Shown here piece after piece: positions 33,758 through 43,475 of a DNA stretch of 43,475 nt. The translations under genes and the position numbers were made by a program. The first letter of the stretch is position 1, and every line of letters begins with the position of its first letter. Below the pieces are notes generated by a model. The model worked only from the letters and a program-made list of their open reading frames with translations. It did not search any database and was not told where the DNA came from. Origin of the DNA: Ectocarpus siliculosus (Eukaryota; Sar; Phaeophyceae; Ectocarpales; Ectocarpaceae); NCBI GenBank assembly GCA_000310025.1, contig FN649727.1, positions 6,809,201-6,852,675 of the forward strand. Reading direction: 5' to 3'.

Positions 33758-36700
33758 ATGGTTAGATTTCTGGTGGCATTGTTGGGGGTTGTGGCGGTGG
33801 TGACTGTCTTTCCGGAGGGTAGTGCTGCTGGTGCTGCTGCTGACGAGGAGCAAGGCGGATCCAATGACCAGGTCAAGATTGGAGAGCTGTATCAAGGGAG
33901 GGTCGAACCAAAGGAGTGGATTCCCATCACGCGGAGCAGCACTGCCCCTCAGCCGGTGAGGACCAGAGTGGTACTGGAATAAGTCACAGCAGACGCATAC
34001 AACACGATCAGCTTTCTTGGAGAAGAGAACAAGGAACACGAGCCTGCTGTACCTCACTCAAATCAAGCTGCTGCCGGTTCTCAATCTCCTGTCCCCGTCC
34101 GTCCGTGAGGGGAGCTCGGAACATCGCACATCACCCAGAGGGTTGGGAAGAGAGAGGAGAGCAGGGTCCCCGTGCTTCTACCTGAACGGCTGAACGCAAC
34201 AACTCTAGACCTTGCCTTTGGAAGGTGTTTCTCTACAAATCATATTTGTTGATGTTGTGGACTAATTGTAGACTAACGAAGGAGGGCGCACGCTCGCGCT
34301 CATTATGCATACCGCTGTCGGCTGTCAGTGGTTCCACACTCTCCTCCCTACAGGCTGGCGTCTGAGCCGGTAGCTGCACCGAATCCTGTTCCCTGGACCA
34401 GTTCCCCCAGAGTTGCTGCTGTTTACATGCTGATACGATACCGATGGATCAAAGGCATCCATCACCATGCTGGACCCTAAATGTATGCATACTCACGAGC
34501 CCTTTTTTTCAAATCCTCCATATCCCTCCGCAAATCGTTTTCACTGGTCACTGGTCTCGCTTTGTACTCGTACACCTCAAGAGGAATGCGCCGCTGTCGC
34601 CGCTGAAAGACCTTGTGCAAGACCAATGTTTAGTTCCCTTGTGTACCGGATTGAACAGTTGTGTCGTTTGTATCCTGCCCCGTGTACGGGGCAAACTGAT
34701 GTGGAACTCGGCCGCCACCAATTGGATGTACCGAAACTTAACTTCTGCAACAGAAGTATCTCCTCTCACAGCAGTCAAACAGCAGTGCACTTTCAGACAT
34801 TACGACGTCCCACTCTCGCTTCGTCCCCCCCTCCCCTGGTCGACGCAAAACAACAACAAACGTTAGTATCCCCCCGAAACGGATTCATGGAGCTACACCG
34901 ACACCACCCTGTGGACGGGAATAGCGTCCTTCCGAGACCCGCAGTGCGGCGAGACCCTGTTCAACCTCTTCAGCAAGGCCAGCTACCCGGAGCGCCTGAC
35001 GGCCGGAGTGGTGCAGCAGAACCTGGAGGACGACGAGGGATGCCTGGCGACCTACTGCAGGCTCATGGGCGAAAAGGTGTGCGTTCTTGTTTGTTGCGCG
35101 ATGGCTTTTTGCTTCTTCTCCGGTGGGAATGCTATGCACATGTGCAACCTTTCCGGGCGTGGTGGATGGATGGATGGATGGATGGATGGATGGCGTGTGT
35201 GTGTATTGCTTATTGATTGAAAATGTATACATCAATTAAAATTAAATCCGGCTCTGTGCGTAGGTCCACGGTTCGACAGCTGAACGGCTGTTTCTGTACT
35301 CCTCTGTGTACCCCCCCCCCCCCATTGCTCACGCCGTCGGCTGCTGTGTAGGTTTTTCTGTATTCAACAGGTTTGTGTCTCTGTGTACCCCTACCGCTCA
35401 GGTCTCATACGTTGCAAAGGGATGATCGACTCTGTGTACCCCTACCGCTCAGGTCTCATAACGTTGGAAAGGGATGCTCGAGATTGCTTATTGCGTTGAC
35501 TCTCCAGATCTCCAGGTATTAATTATGTTGGCTCTCCTGCAGGCAGAGAGACGGAAAAACAGATTAACGAAACTAGACATGTATGCGCGTTCGACGGACA
35601 GAAAATATAAAAGCAGAAAGAAAGGTTACAACTGCACTGCAACCGAAGGCGGTCTCGCTTTACACTGCTGCTCTCTCTTCGTTTCTGTCTCTGTCTCCCT
35701 CTCGCTCGCTCTCTCTTGAATACCGTATGGAAGTAAGAGTTATCTGGTGTCATGTTTGCGCGACGACTTATTATGCCGCGTACCGAAGCGGGTTCGAATC
35801 ACGTCTAGCCCCCGTGATTTTCTACCCAAAGAAAATATATGCTCTTGCGTCCCCCAACACTGAAAAGAAAAAAACAAAAAAACGCATCCAACCTTGATTC
35901 GTCGGTGTATACAACCTGTTGTCCAGAGTGTGATTCAAACATACTTCTATATATTTTCGGAAGATACCCAGGAAAAGGCCCAGTTTCCAGTCGGTTTCAA
36001 TCCACTTACTGAAAAGTCTTCAACACATCCCTTTCGACTGAGGTTATATCTCGAACGGGTAGTCTTTCTGTGAGGTTATGTTTACTTTCTAAAAAGTGTA
36101 TACGTCACATGGTGCGGAGAAGAGCCGTCCAACTTGGCATCCTCGCTATACGCGTGTGAAGGAGGCCCAGAGAGTCCGCACTACATATTAGACAAAGGTT
36201 GTAGACGTCTTGACACTTTGCAAGGTGTTCAGGGTGGTGGATGGATGTGTAGATGGCGTGCGTGTCAATAGACGTGTTGGCGTGTGCAAGTTGCGCGGTT
36301 CTCACTGCTGCTGTGTAGGTAGTCAACACCCGCTGAATTTCGTTGCACGCACTATTAGTGCACCTCCGGAGGGTAACCCCGTGGCTCTCGAAACAACGAA
36401 ATCCTGGGCTGGGCACAGCCGCGATCGGCGCTTTTTTTGTAGGCCGTCCGCGGCTCGATTTTCGGTCGTTCTGGGTAGTGGTGTCTGTCGGTCTTGAGAA
36501 ATTTGAAGGGTGGGGTGGCGTCGAGAGGGGAGCTCCTCATGTGTGGTTTTTGCTCGACTTTGGTGGTGGTGCTTCGCACGGGTCAGGTCGAAGCGGCGAA
36601 GTCAGGGCTTGTGATTTTGTCCTCTTTTCATGTCTTCTGCACCCGCACGCGACACCAGGTTTCTTTCATTCTTGCAGTCCCCTATGACTACTTGCAAAGC

Positions 36701-39700
36701 CCGGTTGCTACACATCCAAGTGGGAGCGGAAAAGAGCCCCATACGTCTCCGGAAATTCTTCGACCAGATGTTGCCAACGGCCAGTTATTTTGTACATTGG
36801 CACAATGTTCGTTGTGGAGCAATCGGACTTTGAAAATCGCTGTTGGGGCTGTGCTATCTCTCCTCCTCTTGACGTGAAGTGGCTCGTGGGGTACGAGGCT
36901 GCTGACACGTGCGGGATGGGCTCATCTGTGTGCGCGCGTTCGACGTGGAAAGCGGGAAGAGGATGTTCTTGCCAATCTTCCATCGTGTTTACTCAATATA
37001 CATCTCGCAACTGACGCTCTTATCTCTTCGGCCTTTGGCCGGGTGACGGCTTGTGCGTGTGCCTCACGCTTTGCGCATCTCCCGGCTCCCCATGTTCCGC
37101 CCTGGCTGCCGCGGTGTGGATTGGCGGGAATGACACTCCCTCCTCCAAGGATGGAAAAAAGGACTGCCCTTTCCGTGACAACATCCGCGTCCTTGAGATG
37201 CATGCGTCAGAGGCGCAGGGCCCCTGCTGGGCAAGACACTTGCAGGTGAGTGCACGGCGGTGTGCGCACGTGTTTTGGTGTTGGGGGAGGCACTTACAGC
37301 AGTACATGTTGTACACACGTGATTTCGGGTGGCCAACGTCTTCGTTGACCTTCGCGATTTGGTTGACTTGTGCTTGTGCTCGTCCACAGTGCCCCTTGCA
37401 GGGCCCCGTAAGCCTTCGAGTTTTGGGAATGTTCAGCATCTAGGCTATGTATCGTACTATTGTATTGTTTGCAGTAGCGATCCCTTCGATACACTTGGCC
37501 CGATGTTTTCGGAAAATGTGTGTCTGGGGGCAGGTCACTCCGGAAATCTTGTTACTGTTGAATCGGTTATACCTTAAGGTATGGACCGATTGACCCACCT
37601 CTTGCTTGGCCATCTTCGCGCAACAACAGCGGCAGCAGTTGGTAAGCCATGTGTATGCCGCAACGTAATAAGCTCGGATGGGCCTCAACTATCGACACGA
37701 ATAACCGACGCGACAAAATAAAAAAATCCCCAACAATTTTGCGGTACAGTTATGACCACCATCGAACACGCACTGGCTGCAAGCGATACAAACGTAATGA
37801 ATCCGGCACAACTCATCGAGTGACGAAAAAAATAAATCCGCTGCAACGACGTCGTGAACGATAACAACAACGGTATCCTCCCCTGCAAACCAAACCAACC
37901 CTTCGCCGCCGCTGCTTGCTGCTGTCGTCAGTCGTACCTCCTGGCGGACGAGGAGTTCTGTATGCAGGTGGATAGCCACATGGATTTCGTGGAGGGGTGG
38001 GACATGGCCATGATGGAAGAGTGGGCGGCCACAAACAACGAGTGAGATAAATAAAATCAACTTTCATTTTTTAGTGTATTCGAACAGCAGGAAAAATGTC
38101 GTCGTCTTTGATGCTGTCGTTTGGGAATGCAACTGCTGCGGGCCTAAGGTTTTTCGTTTGTCTGTCTTCGAAATGGTTGTCGCATCACGTGGCTGAGTCC
38201 AACCTTTGCTCCGCCACGTGTGGCGTTTACACGGCCAGGCCCGAAAAAGAACCGCTACAGCAGCTGCAGTATCGCGCGTGTTAGTTTGATGTCCCATTTG
38301 TCTGTCGTTCGGATTGAATCGCGCAACAGGACCGTAAATTCGGAGGCACTCCCACCGCTTTTCTCGCCTCACTTCACGAAAGCTTCACCATTTTACCCCA
38401 AACTGAAGAAGTACATAAATGGATGGCAAACCGACCCAGCTCGCCGCGAACCACACCCGGAGACCGCCAGTCATCGTAGATCGTAGAAGGACACCGGAAA
38501 ATCGTCAAACGTAGTAGTGCTGAAAAGCGCTAGCCGCACAAGAGTTGTTCCCGTCTCCTCCGCCATGTGGATGCATTGTACATGCTACAGTTACAGCGCC
38601 CGCAAGAAATAACAACAGTTTTGATTCCCTCTTGTGGGCTACAAAAGGCCGCGATATAGTAGGTACTGTATTGGTGCAGGGGTTCTCAACCGGGCCCAGA
38701 CAATTTTGCTCAAGGGCTTATGCTTCAAACAGTGTTGAGCGTGAGGTTCGTGTAACTTCTCGAGTGCGAGCACTTATCTGTATATCGCGTTTAACAATCG
38801 CGTGACGTCCCTGCGTCCCTGCATGTTCTGTCGCATCGTGTCGCGGTTTGTCTTGCTGGGTGAAATCCCCGACTCGGCGGTGTGCCTGATTCCACCGCCC
38901 ATAATAACGCCTCCTTCCTGTCGCCCGCACTTTTCTTTTTCTTTTCTTTTTTCTCCGGTGCTGATCCTGGTCGTGCTGCTGCGGAAAAGGTACGGCGTTC
39001 TCAGCACGTACGTCCAGGACTCCAGGGTGCTCGGGGTCAACGTTAGCAAGAAGTGGGAGGTCGCCCACCTGTGCGAGGTTTATTTCTCGCCCTCTCAGCA
39101 GCCCAGGAACCAGCAAGCAAGGGTGCGATAAGAGACAAACAAGGAAGAGGAAGGAGAGAGCGGGGGGGTGGAGGTGGGGGTGATACACACGTACGCATGT
39201 TGTGTACCATAAGATAAAAGACAAAGAAAGAAGAGGAAGGAGAGAGCGGGGGGGTGGAGGTGGGGGTGATACACACGTGCGCGTGTTGTGTACCACCCGT
39301 TTGGTGTCGAGACGAGTGATACATAGGGCATCCTATTTTAGGGGGAGAAAAACATCCCTCTCTTCTCCTCGTGGAGGGAATCGACAGCGTTTACGGTGAT
39401 TCTGATATTTTGTAATGTACAATGAATAGTACAACACTTAAGCACGCTGCGTTATTATTCCATCTCTGTACGGCGAGAGAAAAGATAGGAAGAGGAATAT
39501 ACAAGGCCCCTGGAATGTTATCAATTGTCGGAAACATGTTGTGCCCGCTCGTGTGGGAGAGAGACACATTGAAGGACGAGCCATGGGCCATCGCCTTCAC
39601 AGGGGCTTTGCCTGGTTCGTTGAATCCAACTCCCGAACCGCACATGGCAAACCCGGGTTTTGATACTGGCCAAGCTGCTTGCTTCTCTGCCGCACCTACA

Positions 39701-40860
39701 CACTCCACCGCCGCCCTTGTCGCAGCATCGCTCGAAAGAAGCCCCCCAAGCCATGGATAATCCTTGCCTGTAGTGGCACCCTGATGCTGCTGCTGATGTT
39801 GCTGCTGCTGCTTCTGCTGCTGCTGTTCTGCTGCTGCTGTTGTTGTTGCTGCTGCGGTTGCTGCTACTGCTGCTGCGGTTGCTGCTGCTGCTGTTGCTGC
39901 TTCTGCCGCTGCTGCGGCCGCTGACAGGCCATCCACGAGATGACGGAGCCGAAGCTGACGACAACGTGGGGGGCGGGGTACTCCTTCTCCAAGTGCCACG
40001 CCGAGCGGAGGGTCCCTTACGACCCTAACCTGGACCGAATCTTCGACGGAGAGGAATTCTCGAAGATGGCCAGGCTCTGGACCAACGGGTACGACGTCTA
40101 CACCCCTCGCAGAGGTCACCTCGTGCACGACTACAGCCACCCCCACCACGCACAGGTACGTTATGCACCGGGAAGGCTTGTAGGTGGCCATCATTGTTGG
40201 CAATCCTTGCCGGTGTGATCATGTGCGTATTCACTTGTTGAGCTTCCGCTCTTTCAGGCTTGCAAGTTCCGTGAGCAAGCTCGGCAAGGCCTCAGCGCAC
40301 GGGCGAGAGGGGGGACACGCTCTCCGTCGGTGTCTGCGTTGAGCTTCCCCTTCTTTTTTTTATGCCACCCCAACCACCGAACCGTTCATCGGGGAGGATG
40401 GCGAAGTGTAACCACTTTTGGCATGATCGCATGTGCTGTGCTAAGTACAAGTACCTGTTGGCTCTTCGTTGTTCCGGTACCGGAGTCGAATATTATTTTG
40501 CATTGAACGTTTTTCGCGAGAAGAAAACATTTCCGATGGGGTCATGTTGGGCTTTAGCAGCGTGAGCCAGCAGTCAGCTTGACCACAAGTAGAGGCGGCG
40601 AACTTGCCCTTACCTCCAAACCTTCCCCCCGGCCCCTCTCTTTGCTTTTTTTTGCGGCGCAACTTCAGACGACTTCCTGGAGAAGCAACAAAAAGGTGGA
40701 GGGGGACGGCGGAAAGGACCGACAGAGGTTGGCCAACCAGCGCCTGTGGAACCTGATGGAGATGCCGCGGTCTAGCAAGGAGGGGAGCAAGGAGGTTCAG
40801 GGCGACCCCTGGGGGCTAGGGGATCGGCGGACGCTGGACGAGTTCATCGAGTTCACGGGG
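33758..40860 (+). CDS. Secretory GlcNAc-transferase-like glycosyltransferase (GT60 type), 3' end open
   Basis: Exons 33758-33955, 34867-35076, 37150-37245, 37932-38041, 38990-39122, 39928-40155 and 40669-40860 join in phase to 389 residues so far. The family is that of the Skp1-hydroxyproline GlcNAc-transferase (Pfam GlcNAc). Visible marks: 'LWTGIASFRDPQCGETL' at about 80, 'ASEAQGPCWARHL' near 155-167, the metal-binding D-x-H in 'QVDSHMDFVEGWD' (D182, H184), 'WGAGYSFSK' (263), 'VPYDP' (278), 'FDGEE' (288), 'LWTNGYDVY' (300) and 'WGLGDRRTLDEFIEFTG' at the end. The start at 33758 gives a hydrophobic leader (MVRFLVALLGVVAVVTV), a signal peptide or anchor, so action in the secretory pathway is likely, unlike the cytosolic Skp1 enzyme. 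An in-frame ATG at 33632 exists but would bury that leader. The last exon ends at a plausible donor GGG|GTGAGG; no convincing next exon was found. Read through, the frame stops at 40977 inside a retroelement fragment. Confidence 0.85.
35163..35192. repeat. (TGGA)n microsatellite in glycosyltransferase intron 2
   Basis: About seven perfect TGGA/GGAT units just downstream of exon 2 of the glycosyltransferase gene. Confidence 0.9.
35379..35481. repeat. 51-bp tandem duplication in glycosyltransferase intron 2
   Basis: Two adjacent copies of a unit starting 'CTCTGTGTACCCCTACCGCT' and ending 'AAAGGGATG(A/C)TCGA', at 35379 and 35430, nearly identical. A C14-like tract lies just upstream (35311-35324). 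Confidence 0.85.
35978..36100. repeat. Dispersed repeat, copy 1 (glycosyltransferase intron 2)
   Basis: About 120 bp: 'CCAGTCGGTTTCAATCCACT', 'CCCTTTCGACTGAGG', 'TTATATCTCGAACGG', 'TCTGTGAGGTTATG' and 'TTTACTTTCTAAAAA'. The reverse complement recurs at 41648-41770 with small indels. Confidence 0.8.
39128..39296. repeat. 86-bp tandem duplication with G-rich core
   Basis: Two copies, each with 'AAGAGGAAGGAGAGAGC', a G7 run, 'TGGAGGTGGGGGTGATACAC' and 'GTTGTGTACCA', spaced 86 bp. It begins just after the predicted donor of glycosyltransferase exon 5 (39122). On the minus strand each copy ends in C-rich sequence preceded by 'GTGTATCAC', reminiscent of the C-tailed repeat ends. Confidence 0.85.
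39781..39924. repeat. Long imperfect (CTG)n tract at glycosyltransferase intron 5 acceptor
   Basis: About 140 bp of CTG/TGC triplets with interruptions (CTT, GTT, CGG), running straight into the acceptor 'CCGCTGACAG|GCC' of exon 6 (39928). It is pyrimidine-rich enough to serve as the acceptor tract. The long minus-strand Ala/Gln/Thr-rich frame over it is a by-product. Confidence 0.9.
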
Positions 40861-40929
40861 GTGAGGCTGGCTTTTTTTCACGTTTTTGTGGGACAAGTGG
40901 TTGAAGAGCGGGTCCCAGCGACACTCTTG

Positions 40930-41560
40930 GGGCGCGGGGGGTGCGTCCTCTTATGTTTTGGATGCCTTAGCGGTTAGGCCATTGACCACGTGTCCTCGAG
41001 AGGACGGAGCGTTGTTCCCACAGGGCCTATCACCGATGGTCAATCGTTCCTTCCTAGTTTGCCAAAGGTGGCTCAAAAACGTCTGGCCTAGTCTATCTAT
41101 CCTTTCGATATCACTTCCCGCCTCTTCAACCCACTTCCAATGCCCCAGTACAGCTACCGTCTTCTCCTGGCTCTTCCAGGCCTCAAACACATCCCTGTAC
41201 CTTCCCTCTACTTTTCCCAGCTCAGTCATGTACACTTTCCTCTCCTTCTTGTACAACCGACATTCCGCTACGACATGAGCACGGTCTTCGCACTCGGAGC
41301 CGCAATCACATTTAAATCTTGTCGGGGTGGGGTATGTAATAGACGCGTCAGTTAGTCATGTGGCCGTTCGTCACCTGAGGAACAGCAGAGTCTGTTTTAG
41401 TCCCTTGTTTTTCTTCCTGATGGAGAAATGCTGCCGGCTAACGTACTCTCGAAGCAACGCGGCAATCATATCGCTGGAAAACGGTCCCCCCGCATACCAA
41501 AGAACTCGAACCGTCTGCGGCGGCGGTGGTCCGAGGACAGACCGTTGCCACCCCTCAGCT
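40930..41560 (-). mobile_element. 5'-truncated LINE fragment (reverse-transcriptase C-terminus)
   Basis: On the minus strand, 'RFKCDCGSECEDRAHVVAEC' followed by 'RLYKKERKVYMTELG' resembles the Cys/His zinc-knuckle end of LINE-type reverse transcriptases. Translation continues to 'SHLWQTRKERL', 'GDRPCGNNAPSSRGH' and 'VNGLTAKASKT', stop, then a C-rich end near 40930. Upstream (41345-41560) related sequence such as 'QVTNGHMTN' is readable only with frameshifts and stops. The element is therefore a dead fragment, inserted antisense to the glycosyltransferase gene. It defines the 3' end of the C-tailed repeat family seen elsewhere. Confidence 0.75.
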
Positions 41561-41647
41561 CAGGCTCAACGTCGGGCTATTTAGTTACACGTGGTGGGGT
41601 GCCTTGGGGGCCTACTACTGCCTTGGGGGCGTGCGTGCATGTTTTTT

Positions 41648-41770
41648 TAGAAAGTAAACATAACCTCACAGAAATACTATTTAGCCGTTCGAGATATAAC
41701 CTCACTCAGTCGAAAGGGAAGTTGTGCAGTTTTTTCAGTAAGTGGATTGAAACCGACTGGAGACTGGGCT
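41648..41770. repeat. Dispersed repeat, copy 2 (inverted relative to 35978-36100)
   Basis: Reverse complement of copy 1: 'TTTAGAAAGTAAACATAACC', 'TTCGAGATATAACCTCACT', 'CAGTAAGTGGATTGAAACCG'. The copies differ by small indels, including a 4-bp 'CACT' insertion. Confidence 0.8.
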
Positions 41771-43475
41771 TATTTTGAGTTTGTGTAAGCCTTACACTGA
41801 GTTATCAGTGATGCCAGTTGGTGCTAAGAACAGAAGCATCTGTATAGGGGGATACATTCTTAACACATCCCCTGTAGTTTTGTACTGGGTCGACGACAGA
41901 ACTATCGGGGAGAAGCTCTCCGTTATGTCATGTGTTATAGAATGTGGCCTTCACAGGGAACATGGCGCAGTGTCGTTTGACAACTTGCTGTTTATAGAAA
42001 GTACTTCGTACTGCTGTTTTGAGACGATATGAATCTAGACTACAGGTATGTACAGCAGTAGGACTGTTGTACACCCATTAAAATGTTTTTTTTTTTATTT
42101 CAAAAGTTGGAGTTGTACTGTAGATTTGAGTATTTAGCAGCTGTTTCTCGCTCATTTTGAAATTTACAATGTTATATGTTGTTCATCGCGTGTGATGAGT
42201 GTAGGTGAAACGCGTTGAAGGGGAGGGAGATACATAGGATAGCAGGTTCGGAGTGATATGGATTTGCAGCAATGGAGTTTTGTCCTCCTTGTGTGTAGTG
42301 TATCAGCGAGGCAAATGAGCAGGCGGCGGTCAGCACAGCAAGTAGAGTTGCAGTCAATGTAGATAGAACTTCCCTGTTTTTCTTCGAAATGTGCGTGTCG
42401 AAGAGTGTCGTCGAGACCATTTGTAGCGTGTCTCAGCCATGTTGTAGAGCATCCATCATGAAGGGCAGTAGCAGCAGCAACGGGGCGGAGTCGATTTGTA
42501 GTGGATCTTAACTGGTACACGGCGAAAGGTACACACGCGTTGTATCCAAGTACATGTTTTGTTTCTGTTTTGTTTCTTTCGAAAACCCAACAAGTTATAA
42601 TAGTGTCTTACACAAAGAGGCATGGCACGAAGATCATGGAAAATATTCACCACACGGAAGGATTCACAGCACCAATTTCCAAACAACGATACGATAAACC
42701 GCGCGAGTAGTGACCCCCGCGTTCGTTGAAGGGAAGCCGCCGTCCAGCTTTGAACACGTTACATCTACTCGGCCGTCTGTCTGAATGAGACATCGATGTT
42801 GTTGCATACCTGTGTCGCTTTGGTATGCCGTCGCCGACGCATCTAAGTGTGTATGTAGATGGGCAGCACAACCGAGGCGGATAGCCAGGTTGAACCGAAC
42901 CTCTTCTTCCCGAAAAAAAAAGCACACTGGATGCTGCATCCCGGTAGTCGAGCTTTTACAGAACCGCGTGTTCTCGCCACATGCTGTGCTGCAGAATGGG
43001 CGAACAACGATCGCACCCCCTCCCCCCCCCCCCGTCTGTACGCTGTATTATATAATACGGACTAGTAGTATATTGAGTTTCTGTCTTTCTGCATTTTTTT
43101 TATAGTGATATTCAATATTCAGTCCAAAATTGTATGATTCTAGTGATCCAGAGTTCAATGCCACTTATTGAATATGTGATGTAGAATGCGTTCGTAATAT
43201 CATAGTGGGGCGTACACAGAACACGACGTATACTAACCCAATAACTGCCCGGGGGATATCGGCAGGATTCTAGTGTACAGACTATTCAAAATTAAACTAA
43301 GTTCTGACTGCTTTTCTTCAGCTGCCACTTAAAGTTAATCGTGGCGACTGGCATGGTAGATGCATATATGTTGTTGTTCGCAGTACTACCTATGGTGGCC
43401 AGTTATTCGTATTCGAATGATAAACCTATTCAATCAATTCCTGTATCGACATTGTTAATCCCATCTTCCATCCTT
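41771..43475. other. Right-end region, no firm gene
   Basis: More AT-rich than the gene-bearing part. A plus-strand frame at 41775-42032 (85 residues, 'ICIGGYILNTSPVVLYWVDD') reads protein-like but matches nothing I know. A good acceptor-like site (CTTTTCTTCAG) ends near 43320 and could lead into a terminal glycosyltransferase exon, but the encoded sequence is not recognisable. A C-tract lies at 43016-43032. Confidence 0.4.

Noticed and set aside
35750-35830. tRNA-like B-box GGTTCGAATC at 35791
   Set aside because: The flanking bases do not form a T-stem and no A-box or acceptor stem could be paired.
36670-36830. Possible exon after the strong acceptor TTCTTGCAG at about 36678
   Set aside because: The encoded sequence has no glycosyltransferase similarity and ends in a stop; the acceptor at 37149 yields the conserved 'GPCWARHL' exon in the right phase.
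39391-40203. 270-residue minus-strand frame with Ala/Gln/Thr runs
   Set aside because: Created by the (CTG)n tract and antisense to a conserved glycosyltransferase exon.

Overview
The window looks like nuclear DNA of a brown alga (Phaeophyceae, Ectocarpus-like). The grounds are a typical stramenopile actin, intron-rich genes with introns of 0.1 to 3 kb, moderate GC, many C- or G-homopolymer tracts, and decayed non-LTR retrotransposon 3' ends scattered through introns. The lineage is inferred from sequence character alone. No rRNA, convincing tRNA, CRISPR array or bacterial-style operon was seen. Gene models were built by hand from family motifs, GT/AG sites and phase matching, so exon edges are predictions.

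Left part (1-15.4 kb): a ~190-bp tandem repeat opens the window (1-1115). It is followed by sparse, repeat-rich DNA and two minus-strand coding regions: an uncertain membrane-protein-like gene (about 4.2-5.9 kb) and a PDZ-domain protein (7.2-8.7 kb, probably with more exons down to 6.2 kb). From 8.7 to 15.4 kb I see no firm gene, only diverged duplications and a strong fold-back element at 13.3-13.5 kb.

Middle (15.4-28.7 kb): a minus-strand multi-span membrane protein lies head-to-head with a three-exon Yip1-family Golgi/ER trafficking protein. After 1.7 kb of empty spacer comes an 11-exon exonuclease 1 gene (EXO1, about 982 aa). It keeps all the XPG/FEN catalytic carboxylates and has a long low-complexity C-terminal half. 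Its introns hold at least four copies of a C-tailed repeat. In intron 2 the C-tail itself forms the pyrimidine tract of the splice acceptor, and in intron 6 a copy ends 29 bp before the acceptor. Intron 5 is best read as a GC-AG intron.

Right part (30.4-43.5 kb): a three-exon actin gene (minus strand, exactly 376 aa) is divergent from a seven-or-more-exon glycosyltransferase of the Skp1-GlcNAc-transferase (GT60) type that carries a signal peptide. The two start codons are only 289 bp apart. The last recognisable glycosyltransferase exon is followed within about 70 bp by an antisense, 5'-truncated LINE reverse-transcriptase fragment, and the gene's true end was not found. The last 2 kb hold repeats and no firm gene.

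The genes are ordinary housekeeping genes (DNA repair, cytoskeleton, vesicle traffic, glycosylation) with no evident joint pathway. The most unusual feature is how repeats and microsatellites sit at splice acceptors.
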